From assembly GCF_033118175.1 (NCBI RefSeq), contig NC_083710.1, positions 37,851,501-37,915,500 on the forward strand: a DNA stretch of 64,000 nucleotides, given 5' to 3'. Under the pieces are notes generated by a model. That model had not been told where the DNA came from and did no database searches. It saw nothing but the letters and a program-made list of their open reading frames with translations. How positions within the stretch are numbered: the stretch's first letter is position 1; each line of letters begins with the position of its first letter. Origin of the DNA: Dama dama (taxonomy: Eukaryota > Chordata > Mammalia > Artiodactyla > Cervidae). This document shows positions 34,561-45,961 of the stretch, piece by piece. The position numbers were made by a program, and so were the translations under genes.

Positions 34561-34839
34561 ACCACGGAGCTTGGGGGCGGGGATACGGGCGGAGGTGGAG
34601 GACTGGAGGATCGGGATCTGGGGGCGAGAGGCCTGGGACAGGGGGCCCCAGGCTCCTGCCCGCCTGGAAGTCATCCTTCTCTGAGAACAGGGATCAGATG
34701 AGGTGGCTGTGCGCCTGTCACTGCTCAGATTTCTGTCGATTTGCCTTTTCAGCACTGTATCCCCTTCTCCCTTTTTGTCTGAATCATCTTCACTTCCTGA
34801 AATTAAGATACTTTTTTGATGTGCGGTATAGCAAGAGGG

Positions 34840-34862
34840 TTTTTTTTTTTTTTTTTTTTTTT
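34840..34862. repeat. T(23) homopolymer in SACS intron 2
   Basis: A pure run of 23 T. It could be the A-tail of a minus-strand retroposed piece, but the DNA to its left is not a repeat I recognise. Confidence 0.8.
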
Positions 34863-36295
34863 GGTTTGCTTATCTGGAGCCATCACCTCTGAAGTGACTT
34901 CATCATTACTCATATTTTTCTGATTTTGTTATGCATTTGACTGGAATCTTGGTCAGTACCTTAGCCTTTTATGTTTTAGAAGTTTCCCCCCATCTTTGAA
35001 GCACAGAAATTTAGGGCTGAGAAGGTCTTCAGGCATACTCTAATATGTAAGGCATTATTTTGAGGAGTAAATTTATATGAAAACCTGTAAGATGCAAATG
35101 AATGACTTATCAGAACTTTGGAAATCAGGAGTATTTCATGTTATATGTAACCTTTAAGACTGGTGGAAATACTGCAGTTTTCTTAAAGGAGGTGTTAAAT
35201 AGAGACAGTTTACTAAAAATTAACTTATTATTTAAACGTCTTCACTTTTTAAGAGTTGAACCAGATACACAGGACTGCTTGAGTACCCAGGATGGCATTT
35301 CAAGTACTGGATTTCTTTACTGTTAATACCAGTACAGACATCGGGGGACATGCTTGGTGCCTGTGATTTTTAATCTCGCAGTGTAATTCTGGCCTTCAGG
35401 GTGCCTGGTGCACCCTCCCGTCTCTTCCCTGCTTAAACAGGTTTCAGATTAGCCTGTTCTTGTGTTCCTCCAGGGATCAGTCCTCCTACTGCTTGGTCCC
35501 TAGGGTGTTTGGTGGTCGTCAGTGACTGGATCAGGGCTCTGGACAGGACGGAGGAGAAAAGCTCCTCAGCCTTACCTTTCTCTCTGCGTCCGCCCCCATC
35601 TCTTGACCTTCCTGCACATCCTCTCCTGGTCCTACTAACCCTAACCTCTTTGGTTGCTCCTCAGGGTTTGCTTTGTCGTCTTATCCCCTAGGTATGGTCA
35701 TACCCAAAGAGTCAGTTGTGGCTCAGTCTTGCCATTGGTAGGGTTTCTGGATGCCTCTCTGCAGAGCACCCAGGCAGGGTGGTAGGCGTGGGTGTGGTGT
35801 GCAGAGTGGTCAGATTGAGTGGGTGGGTGTGAAGAGTCTAGGTAGGAACCTTGAGCTCATGTAAGTGGTGAGCTTCCAGACCTGCGCTGTAGAGTTGAAA
35901 CCCAAAGGAAAGGATACATGGGGGGCTTTGTGAAAGACAGGGTTGTGTGGTACCAAATGGCCATGTATATTTGTGCAAACAGTGGGAGAACTGGTGGAGT
36001 GTTGGATGTAGAATAAAGGGGAAGGCCTTGCCAAGGAGGTTCACAAGCCTTGGGCAGGACAGTAGGATAATGCTCAGCTGGCAGAGATGAGCAGGTCGGG
36101 GGTGGGGGTCACTCGAGTTTCAGTTTGCTTTTATGTGTGTTTGTGCAGGACTTAAGCAGCTAGGACAGCACATGGAGAGGGGGGTGACCTAGACCCTGTT
36201 TCTGTATTACCAGTGGGTCACAGGGGCTAAACTAAGTAACACGGTAGACTCTGTTTTCCTATACTAGTAGCAGCAGAATAAAACAAAGTCTAACC
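34863..36295. other. SACS intron 2, unassigned part
   Basis: No exon and no repeat that I can name. Confidence 0.6.
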
Positions 36296-38811
36296 AGTTG
36301 TACTGTTCATGGGGTTCTCAAGGCAAGAATACTGAAGTGGTTTGCCATTCCCTTCTCCACTGGACCACGTTTTGTCAGAACTCTCTGCCATGACCCATTT
36401 GTCTTGGGTGGCCCTACATGGCATGGCTCATAGTTTCATTGAGTTAGACAAGGCTGTGGTCTATGTGATCAGATTGTTTAGTTTCCTGTGATTGTGGTTT
36501 TCATTCTGTCTGCCCTCTGATGGAGAAGGATAAGAGGCTTATGGAAGCTTCCTGATGGAAGAGACTGACTGAGGGGGAAACTGGGGTCTTGTTCTGGGCG
36601 GGGCCATACTCAGTAAATCTCTAATCCAATTTTCTGTTGATGGGCGGGGCTGTTTTCCCTCCCTGTTTGATCTGAGGCCAAACTAAGGTGGAGGTAATGA
36701 AAATAATAGTGACCTCCTTCAAAAGGTCCCTGCATGCACTGCTACGTTCAGTGCCCCCAGCCCTGCAGCAGGCCACCACCGACCCACGCCTCCACCAGAG
36801 ACTCCTGGATGCTCACGGGCAAGTCTGGGTCAGTCTCTTGCTCCTTTCTCCTGGGTCCTGGTGCACATAAGGTTCTGTTTGTGCCCATGAAGAGTTTGTT
36901 TCCCAGTCCTGTATAAGTTCTGGCAGCTCTATGGTGGGGTTAATGGTGACCTCCTCCAAGAGGGCTTATGCCATACCCAGGTCTGCTGCACCCAGAGCTC
37001 CTGTCCCAGTGGCAGTCCACTGCTGACCCGTACCTCCACAGGAGACACTCAAACACAGTTCTGTCTCAGTCTCTGTGGGTCTCTGGGTCCTGGTGTGCAC
37101 AAGGTTTATTTGAGCCCTCTGAGCGTCTCTGGCGGGTATGGGGTTTGATTCTAAATGCGATTTCTCCCCTCCTACCATCTTGCTGGGGCTTCTCTGCCCT
37201 TCAGAAGCAGAAGATATTAAGAAGTGGTGGCAAGAATACACAGAAGAACTATACAAAAAAGATCTTCATGACCCAGATAATCATGATGGTGTGATCACCA
37301 ACCTAGAGCCAGACATCCTGGAATGTGAAGTCAAGCGGGCCTTAGGAAGCATCACTATGAACAAAGCTAGTGGAGGTGATGGAATTCCAGTTGAGCTATT
37401 TCAAATCCTAAAAGAATGATACTGTGAACGTGCTGCACTCAATATGCCAGCAAATTTGGAAAACTCAGCAGTGGCCACAGCACTGGAAAAGGTCAGTTTT
37501 CATTCCAGTCCCAAAGAAAGGCAATGCAAAAGAATGCTCAAACTACCGCACAATTGCACTTATCTAACATGCTAGCGAAGTGATGCTCAAAATCCTCCAA
37601 GCCAGGCTTCATCAGTATGTGAGCTGTGAACGTCCAGATGTTCAAACTAGATTTAGAAAAGGCAGAGGAGCCAGAGGTCAAATTGCCAATATCTGTTGGA
37701 TCATTGAAAAACCAAGAGAGTTCCAGAAAAACGTCTACTTTTGCTTTATTGACTATGCCAAAGCCTTTGACTGTGTGGACCACAACAAACTCTGGAAAAT
37801 TCTTCAAGAGATGGGAATACCAGACCACCTGACCTGCCTCTTGAGAAATCTGTATGCAGGTCAAGAGGCAACAGTTAGAACTGGACATGGAACAGCAGAC
37901 TGTTTCCTCAAGGCTGTATATTGTCACCCTGCTTATTTAACTTATATGCAGAGTACATCATATGAAATGCCGGGCTGGAGGAAGCACAAGCTGGAATCAA
38001 GATTGCTGGGAGAAATATCAGTAACCTCAGATATGCAGATGACACCACCCTTATGGAAAAAAGGGAAGAAGAACTAAAGATCCTCTTGATGAAACTGAAA
38101 GAGGAGAGTGAAAAAATTGGCTTAAAACTCAACATTCATAAAACTAAGATCATGGCACCTGGTCCAATCACTTCATGGCAAATAGATGGGGAAACAGTGG
38201 AAACAGTGACAGACTTTATTTTTTTGGGCTCCAAAATCACTGCCGATGGTGACTGCAACCATGAAATTAAAAGACGCTTGCTCCTTGGAAGAAAAGTTAT
38301 GACCAATGTAGACAGCATATTAAAAGGCAGAGACATTACTTTGCCAACAAAGGTCTGTCTAGTCAAAGCTTTGGTTTTTCCAGTAGTTATGTATGGATAT
38401 GAGATTTGGACTATAAAGAAAGCTGAGTATGGAAGAAGTGATGTTTTTGAACTGTGGTGTTGGAAAAGACTCTTGAGAGTCCCTTGGACTGTGAGGAGAT
38501 CCAACCAGTCCATCCTAAAGGAAATCAGTCCTGAATATTCATTGGAAGGACTGATGTTGAAGCTGAAACTCCAATACTTTGGCCACCTAATGCGAAGAAC
38601 TGACTCATTGGGAAAGACCCTGATACTGGGAAAGATTGAAGGCAGGAGGAGAAGGGGATGACAGAGGATGAGGTGGTTGGATGGCATCACTGACTCAACG
38701 GACATGAGCTTGAGTAAACTCCAGGAGTTGGTGATGGACAGGGAGGCCTGGCATGCTGCAGTCCATGGGGTCGTGAAGAGTTGGACACGACTGAATGACT
38801 GAACTGAACCG
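36296..38811 (+). mobile_element. BovB LINE (RTE clade), internally deleted, in SACS intron 2
   Basis: A 2.5-kb BovB in the same orientation as SACS. The 5' part (36,296-37,195) matches BovB upstream sequence as I know it. It joins directly to reverse transcriptase sequence at about 37,200 (EAEDIKKWWQEYTEELYKKD), so the endonuclease-coding region between them appears to be missing. RT motif A (FIDYAKAFD) is near 37,744 and YADD is at 38,032-38,043, but in different frames. A stop interrupts the frame at 37,417. The C-terminal part is open at 38,053-38,661. The 3' end (CTGAATGACTGAACTGAACC) is present. It cannot make a working protein. Confidence 0.9.
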
Positions 38812-38984
38812 AAAACCAGGTCTAAGGTCTCTGCTGTGTAACGGTCTAGGGCATGGTCGTCCACAGACAGCTGTGGATCTGATCCTGAAGCTCAAGGGCT
38901 AGAGGTCAGGGCTGGGGTCATGAGTTTGGGAAGCACTTGCAGTGCCTTTCTCCTTTTGCATCTGGTAAGCTCACTGGGGATATG

Positions 38985-39190
38985 ATTAATGTTTGCTGGG
39001 CAGTCGACTGTGTTCCACACACTGTTCTGCTGGTGACTTTGCCCATTCATCTCGTTTACTACGCAGGACAGCCAGCCTCATGTGAGAGTTGTGACTGGTC
39101 CATCCTGCAGAAGAGTAAAACTAAGAGTCAGAGAGATGAAGGATCCAATCAGGATTCATACCCATGTGTGTCTGATTCCAAAGTCCACAC
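38985..39190 (+). mobile_element. MIR SINE remnant in SACS intron 2
   Basis: CCATCCTGCAGAAGAGTAAAAC and CAGGATTCATACCCATGTGT follow the MIR sense order. Confidence 0.55.
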
Positions 39191-40675
39191 CAGAAAGAAC
39201 CTGTCAGGCTGTCAATCGGGAATAAATGAAAGTTAAATGTAAAGTTCTTTAAAACAAAGAGAAACTTAAACTAGTAAAGGTGATCTTTGAACTCAAGTTT
39301 GGAGCTCTCACAGAAAACAATCAGAGGGTGTAATTCTCTCCTGATGCAGAAGACGGGCTGTGACTTCTACTGAACTGGTGACCTTAGTGATGCCAACATG
39401 TGCCGTCAAGAAGGGTCTCTTTTACATTCGCAAACCTTTCATAGAAGTGGTTTTCTTTTCCTCTTTATCCAGTGCTGTTCAGAACTTTTTAGATTTGAAT
39501 TATTGGTGAGAATTCTAAATATTTTGGGTATACAAGAAACTGGTTCTGGTTGGTTGTGGACTTAGGAGTGGGCACTTAACAATACTTGGTCCTCAGTCTT
39601 TCCAGGTCCCCTGCTATCCACCTTCTCCTTGTCTCTCTTGTTTCTCCTGGTCTGGAAGAGGGGTCTGTGGGTTGTTCCCTCCACCTCCTGTCCCATGAAG
39701 AGAGGGACACTGCTCACTAGAGCTGTGTGTCTTCCTGACTGTTTCTCCTCCAGCCAAATCTGCTTGAGCCTCAAACCGGGATGTGGGAAGTATTGTTACC
39801 TTTCATTTAGTTCATCAGAAACGTGCCTATCAACCCTTGAATCTTGAGAGCCTCCTTGTGTTCTTGACAACTGAACAAAGGAAAAAGTGTTGCAAGATTC
39901 AGATGCAGTTAATATTATACTATTTACTTCACAATTATTGTTTCATGAAAAATGAAAATGAGCATCACTGAGGTTTTTTTTTTTTTTTATCACTGAGGTT
40001 TTTAAAGGAGACTAGGGCTGACCTGAACAGAGACCCAAATGTTCAAGTTATTTTGTAATCATTCTGTTCTAAAAACAAAATACAAAGACTGAAATTGGCA
40101 ACTTTTATGGTTTCATTGCCTCTGGAGTTGGATATGACCAGCTTTGCTTGGTTGAGTGACTTAAGGTCTCAAGAGAGAGGCCCAAGCAGAACCCCCAGAT
40201 CTTGGCGGGCTCAGGAAGGAACATGGGTACACTGCTGGGTTCTCTCTGCTGCTTGACTTCTCTTTGGGAGGATCACTGCCTGAGATAGGCCACTGATTAC
40301 AATCTGCCAGAAGCATTCAGTGTCGGAGCCACACAGCCAGTCACGTCTGTTGTCACTAACAGGGTTCTACACTCTGTGTTCTTCCTTTTCAAGTCCTCCT
40401 TAAGACCTGGAGACGTGGTCCTATGTTACAGATTTCTGCTTCCCTTCCTGCCATTCTTCTTTAAATGTACCTTAGCTAACTGAGTTGGACTACTAATCCT
40501 TGGCTTATGCATAGCTCTCTTTTAGTCGTCAATTAATCATTAATAGAATGAACAGCCATGGACCCATCATCCAACTGAAGTACTGAAACAGTGTTAACAG
40601 TCTGTCTTGGCCTCGGTACTTTTCTTCCGTGGCTTGTGTTCCTGTCTCTTTATTTGTAATTACTTAAGAAAAAAT
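39191..40675. other. SACS intron 2, unassigned part
   Basis: Between a MIR scrap and the last Bov-tA of the intron; nothing coding. Confidence 0.6.
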
Positions 40676-40890
40676 CAGGTGGCTCTGTGGTAAAGAACCC
40701 GTCTGCCAATGCAGGAGATGCAGGAGACGCTGGTTCAATCCCTGGGTGGGGAAGATCCCCTGGAGGAGGAAATGGCAAGCCACTCCAGTATTCTTGCCTA
40801 GAGAATGCCATGGACAGAGAAGCCTGGTGGGCCATGATCCACAGGGTCGCAAAGAGTCGGACTTGATTGAGCGACTGGTGCACGCACACA
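40676..40890 (+). mobile_element. Bov-tA SINE in SACS intron 2
   Basis: CAGGTGGCTCTGTGGTAAAG to GTCGGACTTGATTGAGCGAC. It lies less than 200 bases before exon 3. Confidence 0.93.
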
Positions 40891-41082
40891 AGGAAGACCA
40901 TTTACATTTTTAAATAAAATTTTTGACTGAATTTTGTTCTCTGAAATATTCATTTCTTCAGAGCAACTTATTTCCTGATTAGAACACTTAACAAACATTA
41001 TTTAAGTGAAACAGAATGAGGTAAAGTTTTGAATTTATAGAAGTAGGAACTGTATTGCTTTTCATACGTTTTCTTTTTTCAG

Positions 41083-41170
41083 TTATCTGACTGGATCAAG
41101 ATTGGAGATCTGACTTCCCAGAACTGTCATCTTTTTGTAAACCTTCAATCAAAAGGCTTAAAAGGGGGAG
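41083..41170 (+). CDS. SACS: SACS coding exon 3: end of Ubl domain
   Basis: Residues 55 to 84 (last codon split). A pyrimidine tract (TTTTCTTTTTTCAG) precedes the exon and the donor is GAG|GTATGC. The peptide begins LSDWIKIGDL and ends KGLKGG, the last strand of the ubiquitin-like fold plus the linker to the first ATPase-like repeat. It is almost identical to human sacsin as I recall it, and base composition is ordinary, unlike exon 2. 88 bases, phase 0 start and phase 1 end; the frame matches on both sides. Confidence 0.95.
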
Positions 41171-41700
41171 GTATGCCATTGACTTTACTAGGATTCAATC
41201 CCATTTTTAATTGCATAAAGATAATGTTTTAAAAATGAAATGAAAGTACATACCACTGGAATGTGATGAGGGCATGTCAGGGCCAGAGGAGCACACATGG
41301 GTGGAGTGAGCCTCCCCTGGGGTGAGCGGTCTGCGGGTTGGGTCCTGTGGGGCTTGGTGGGGGTGGGTCGTTGTACCAGAATGATGCAGATTAATTAAGA
41401 CTGAGGTTTTGTCGTCAGCACATATTTTGTTTTTGCTTATAAACATGTATTTTTTTCTGTGCATCTGGGAAATTACTTTCCCTCCCCCGTTCTCCCTACA
41501 CTTTTCTGTCCCCTGTCTGAAGGTGTCCTGGTTGGCCTGTCCTGAAAGTCTCCAGTTTAGGAGAGACGGAGGGAATGGGAACCGGGCAGCCACTGGGATG
41601 CTGCCTGTGCCACATTTCAGAACAGTGAGAACAGTGGTTGATTTGAGAATATTAAGGCTGGCATGACAGGCACTTCCATCTCTGGCTTCTTAGCTGCAAA

Positions 41701-41901
41701 GGCTTCTCTGGTCGCTCCGAAATAAAGAATCCGCCTGCAATTCAGGAGATGCAGGTTCAGCCCCTGGGTTGGGAAGATCTCCTGGAGAAGGAAATGGCAT
41801 CCCTCTCCAGTATTCTTGCCTGGAGAATCCCATGGACAGAGAAGCCTGGCGGGCTGCAGTCAATAGGGTTACAAAGAGTCAGACACGACTTAGCGACAAA
41901 A
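41701..41901 (+). mobile_element. Bov-tA SINE in SACS intron 3
   Basis: GGCTTCTCTGGTCGCTCCGA to AGTCAGACACGACTTAGCGA. Confidence 0.93.
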
Positions 41902-42270
41902 ACCACCTCCAAAGCACCCATAAAATAGCGCCATTTATTTCATTTGCTTTGGAAAATAGCAGCACCCCACACTCTTTATTTTTGAGTTAATAATCTTATG
42001 TGACATTTAGGATATTTTTAAAGTGTTTTTTAAAACCCAAATTTGTAATTTAATTAAGAATCTTGAGATTTTATAAAATTGATTCTACTCTACTTTGTAC
42101 TGAAGCTGTGTAGTCTGGTAGGTTTTCATACCAGAGGGCTGCAGTGACATGTATGAAGTCAGAACTTGCACAGCTTTACTGTCTCTAAGAACCAAATGGT
42201 ATTCATCATTTGTAAAGGCTATTAATGCTTTAATAACATTCAACCATGTTGAATGTGTTCTCTCTTTTAG

Positions 42271-42356
42271 GTCGATTTGGTCAAACAACGCCACCGCTTG
42301 TGGACTTCCTCAAGGACATCTTGAGACGGTACCCAGAAGGAGGGCAGATTCTGAAG
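42271..42356 (+). CDS. SACS: SACS coding exon 4: start of sacsin repeat 1
   Basis: Residues 84 (split) to 112. Acceptor TCTCTTTTAG|G, donor AAG|GTAGGG. The peptide [20 protein letters not shown] then PEGGQILK is the first helix region of the Hsp90-like (GHKL) ATPase fold of sacsin repeat 1. The equivalent helix of repeat 2 is encoded near 60,970-61,040 (LTVRIKNILEEYPS), which shows the internal homology. 86 bases. Confidence 0.95.
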
Positions 42357-43024
42357 GTAGGGCAGAGTTGCATGCATGTGCACCTCCATGCTGGTAACCA
42401 TGAGATGAGAGAGGTTACCAGGAAGTCCTGTTCGTGTTTGCATTTTAAAGCTTTGTCTAGATTTGAATGGCTGTATCTGTTTCCCTCTGCACCTGCCATG
42501 CACATGCTGAACACGACAGCCTGAGATGCAGTTGGCGTGAATGTATGAGGGTTCAGAGGCAAAGGGGCCCCTGTGTGCTGGAGTCAAGCAGTGTTGCTCT
42601 ACAATGCTTTTTTGGGCAATTTTATATAATTACATTTTGTAATTTTGTGAATTTTATGTAAAACATTGCACAGGAGCATTGCAAACCAACCAGCTGACCA
42701 AATAAAATAATACTAAACCCACATTCAGGGGCCATGAACCCATGCCTGCTTGACTCTTGGTTTTAGAAGTTTGCTTTTTGGGTGAGTGTATTTAAAGGGA
42801 TAATTGTTTGAGTTCAGTATTTGTATTTATGATATATCCTTTTAGTCTGAATACACTCGTTAAACAAACAAACTAAACAAGCAAACCTACAAAGACCCGC
42901 TCGTGATCCAGATAGTGGGTTTCCTTTATTTATGTGTAAAGGCTTTTTACATGTTTGAGGTGGATACAAGGTGGGTAGTAGATGACTGTTTTATTAAATA
43001 TTACTCTTTCTGGTGTATTTCTAG

Positions 43025-43136
43025 GAATTAATTCAGAATGCAGAAGATGCTGGGGCCACAGAAGTTAAGTTCTTGTACGATGAGACTCAGTATGGAACAC
43101 AGACTCTTTGGTCGAAAGACATGGCACAATATCAGG
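43025..43136 (+). CDS. SACS: SACS coding exon 5: ATPase N-box of repeat 1
   Basis: Residues 113 to 150 (last codon split). Acceptor TTTCTAG|G, donor CAGG|GTAAGA. The start ELIQNAEDAGAT is the N-box of GHKL ATPases: Glu113 as general base, Asn117 for magnesium and Asp120 nearby (assigned by family analogy). All three are present, so repeat 1 looks ATPase-competent. The first internal in-frame Met of sacsin, residue 145, lies in this exon. Confidence 0.95.
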
Positions 43137-43979
43137 GTAAGAGTCTGTCATTAGTCAGGGGCACGTTTTATTCTGTGTACTAACAGGTGACTTTTTGTGG
43201 TTTACAGTACAGCGTTCAGTGCATGGTCACGTTACCACCTCTCCTTCACTTCTCTGCATATTTAACTCCACTTCTTCAGAGGTTTTCTCTGCTTTTCATG
43301 GGCAAGTGTCTCTGCTAGTTGGTATTTTTACAGAACAGAAAAAGAATAAAAATCTTAAAATTCAGAGTAACAAACAATGTAAATACGTAAACCTCTTATT
43401 CTATTCAGTAAACTGTGAGCCTTTTATATCGTTAGTAAGACAGAATGGCACCCTTTCCAAAGAGAACACGCCTCTGCATTTGGAAAGAAGTTAGAGGCTG
43501 TGGTTTTGTGTCTTATTTTCTGCTGTGAGAGGTGCCCTAGCAATATTTTGAAGGGAGGTGGGAAGAAAGACTAAAGGAGAGGATAGAGTAAGGAGAATGA
43601 AAGGAAAGACAGTAGGAAACTGTGACTAACACAAGGACTCCTGAAGCCCTGCACTACGAAGTGCTGTGTTGAAAAGGATATTCATCACTTGCAGAGCAGC
43701 TTTAAAGTTTACAGAATGATTGTGAATGACTGTTTGTGGTGGAAAGTCATTGAGTAAAGGGAAGATCAAATCAGACTTTCCTGGACATACTTTTTAAGAG
43801 AGGTGTAAATCATATATTCTTTAAAAGATGTTTTATGACTTAGGAGGATAATCAACATTACTGTTAAATATTTAAATACTAAATATTTAGTGTTTATGAT
43901 AGCTCATATGTTTATTCTTGTGATTTGGAAGTTGCATTTTTTTTTTATTCTATAAAGAGATCTGAGATATAACACGTCA

Positions 43980-44100
43980 AGAGGTTTTCATTCTAGTCCT
44001 GACTCCTGCCACCTCTGCTGATCTCAGGCAAGCTCAGTTTTACAGTGAGAGGATGAAACCAGTAGGTTTCCTGGCCCTGAGAGTCTGTGATATAAGCATT
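43980..44100 (-). mobile_element. MIR SINE remnant in SACS intron 5
   Basis: TCTAGTCCTGACTCCTGCCA and GAGGATGAAACCAGTAGG recall MIR antisense; weak. Confidence 0.4.
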
Positions 44101-44586
44101 GTTGAAAGACACTCAGTGTAGATGTGACGGACTTCTGTCTAAGTCCTGATCCTGCCTGGGGCTGCCTGTGCTTCTCGTCCATGGGCGCTGGTACCCAGTG
44201 TCAGCTCTGCCTCTCGAGTTCCTCCCTGGGCCTGAGTGGAGGCTGAGCCCGGCTGCGTGTCAGCTTGCTCGTCCATGGACTGGTGAGGACACAGCCACCC
44301 CCAGTTACTCTGAGGGTCCCAGGAGCTCGCATGTGTTGCCACGCTCTCTGTCTGGCATCATTCTGCTGGTTGGAGTGTCCTGTAGAGCTGTAAATGGGAA
44401 GAGATCCTAGAGGTGTTTTGCTTCTCAGCTCTCTCATGTCTAGGAGTTTTTGCTTCCAGCCCTGACTTCACTTCATTTTTTAAAAAATATGTGAAATGAT
44501 TATTTAGCTGAGTGAGTGATGTCACATTAGACAGATTTTTAAAACTTGGACATCCAGAAGGAGCTGGACATGATTTTGATCTCTTT

Positions 44587-44848
44587 GAAAGTGAAAGTTG
44601 CTCAGTCATGTCTGACTCTTTTGCACCCCATGGACTATAGTGTTAGTCGCTCAGTTCATGTCCGACTCTTTTCGACCCAATGGACTGTAGCCTACCAGGC
44701 TCCTTGATCCATGAGATTTTCCAGGCAAGCATACTGGAGTGGGTTGCCATTTCCTTCTCCAGGGGATCTTCCTGACCCAGGGATCGAACCCAGGTCTCTT
44801 GCATTGTAGGCAGATGCTTTACCATCTGAGCCACCAGGGAAGCCCTGG
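44587..44848 (-). mobile_element. Composite Bov-tA (extra 3'-end module) with one target-site duplication
   Basis: Two SINE 3' ends lie in tandem: GAAAGTGAAAGTTGCTCAG to CCCCATGGACTATAG (44,587-44,640), then a second start (GTTAGTCGCTCAGTTCATG) followed by a complete body ending GCCACCAGGGAAGCCC. TGATCTCTTT flanks the whole at 44,577-44,586 and 44,849-44,858. It sits in SACS intron 5. Confidence 0.9.
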
Positions 44849-45814
44849 TGATCTCTTTAACTAACATCTATTGAGGACGCTCTGTGCTCATGGTGTGTGA
44901 GGGGTTTTTCTTGCATTCAGACAAGAGTGGTGTCTTGGCTGGTGTCATCTTCTTGGGTTACAGTTTTTTCCCCTTTACGGACGCTTAGTGTTGATAGATG
45001 AGAACTCTTGAGTTCAACTTGTTTTTGTTTCTTTTATATAATGAGAAGACAGAAGACTCAGAATGTGTCAGATGAGAGAGATCCAATGCAGAAAAATAGA
45101 GAGATTTCCTCAGTTTCTCACTTTATTAAGGACTTCAAGGGTGTAGTTAATTAGGAGCTACGAGTGAAGGAAGGGCTGGGGCTCCCAGAAGCCGGGGGCT
45201 CCCAGAGTGCACCCACACCCTTCCTGCTGTGTGGGACACACCATGATCTCCACGTGGTCGACCTTGCTGTAGTAATCTCATAGGCTTGGCTTTTTCATGT
45301 CTCTACTTTGACTGTTTTACAGATATTTTACAGTCATGCCATTTTTGTAACATAGATTATGACCAGCATCCCCATATCTGTGCTTGAATTCATAGGTGTG
45401 TGAAAAGCATTATTTTAACATGGTTTCTTTAGTCTTCTCAGTACATTTATAGGTAATTCCATTTATAAAAATATATAAGTAAATATGTTACTTAGGGTCA
45501 AGTTTTACAAAGTAGTACACTGTGAATAATTTTGTTTGTGCTATGTTTTTTGTATCTAAGCACTATAATTTTTCCTTTTTGGATTTTGGGTCAACAATAC
45601 TATATTTCTTCTGCTGGTTATTTTTACCATTAATTTGTAATTTCTGTTTTTATTGTGAAAGCAACCAAACGGTGATACTGGATCAGTCACTGTTTTCAGT
45701 TCTTTCTGTCTTTTCATCAAATAAGCATCATTACATAGAGGAAGTTTGTGTAGGAGAAGTGAGTGTCCAGGCTTCCTTCTTTCTCAGCCCCTGCCTGTGC
45801 ATCTTGACCCCCAG

Positions 45815-45961
45815 GGCCTGCTCTCTACGTGTACAACAACGCGGTGTTCACCCCAGAGGACTGGCATGGCATTCAGGAAATAGCGCGGAGCAGGAAGAAG
45901 GACGACCCTTTGAAGGTTGGAAGATTTGGAATTGGCTTCAATTCTGTCTATCACATAACAG
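45815..45961 (+). CDS. SACS: SACS coding exon 6: glycine-rich ATP lid of repeat 1
   Basis: Residues 150 (split) to 199 (split). Acceptor ACCCCCAG|G, donor ACAG|GTGTGG. It encodes GPALYVYNN, the strand carrying the adenine-binding surroundings, and KVGRFGIGFNSVYHIT, the glycine-rich G box of the GHKL fold. Asp165 in FTPEDW corresponds by alignment to human Asp168, where a disease substitution (D168Y) is reported to disturb ATPase function. Longer ORFs that overlap this exon in other frames (45,522-46,058 and a same-frame run into the intron) are not genes. Confidence 0.95.

Noticed and set aside
34070..34684. Forward open frame running from the Ubl exon into the intron
   Set aside because: After 34,220 it is Gly/Arg-rich minisatellite translation; a clear donor ends the exon there.
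33573..34755. Long proline-rich open frames on the minus strand (330 and 309 codons)
   Set aside because: They are the complement of the GC boxes and the 42-base G-rich array, with low-complexity Pro/Arg/Ser products and no domain.
36688..37294. Small open frames suggesting coding exons in intron 2
   Set aside because: They lie within the BovB upstream region and match that element rather than a gene.
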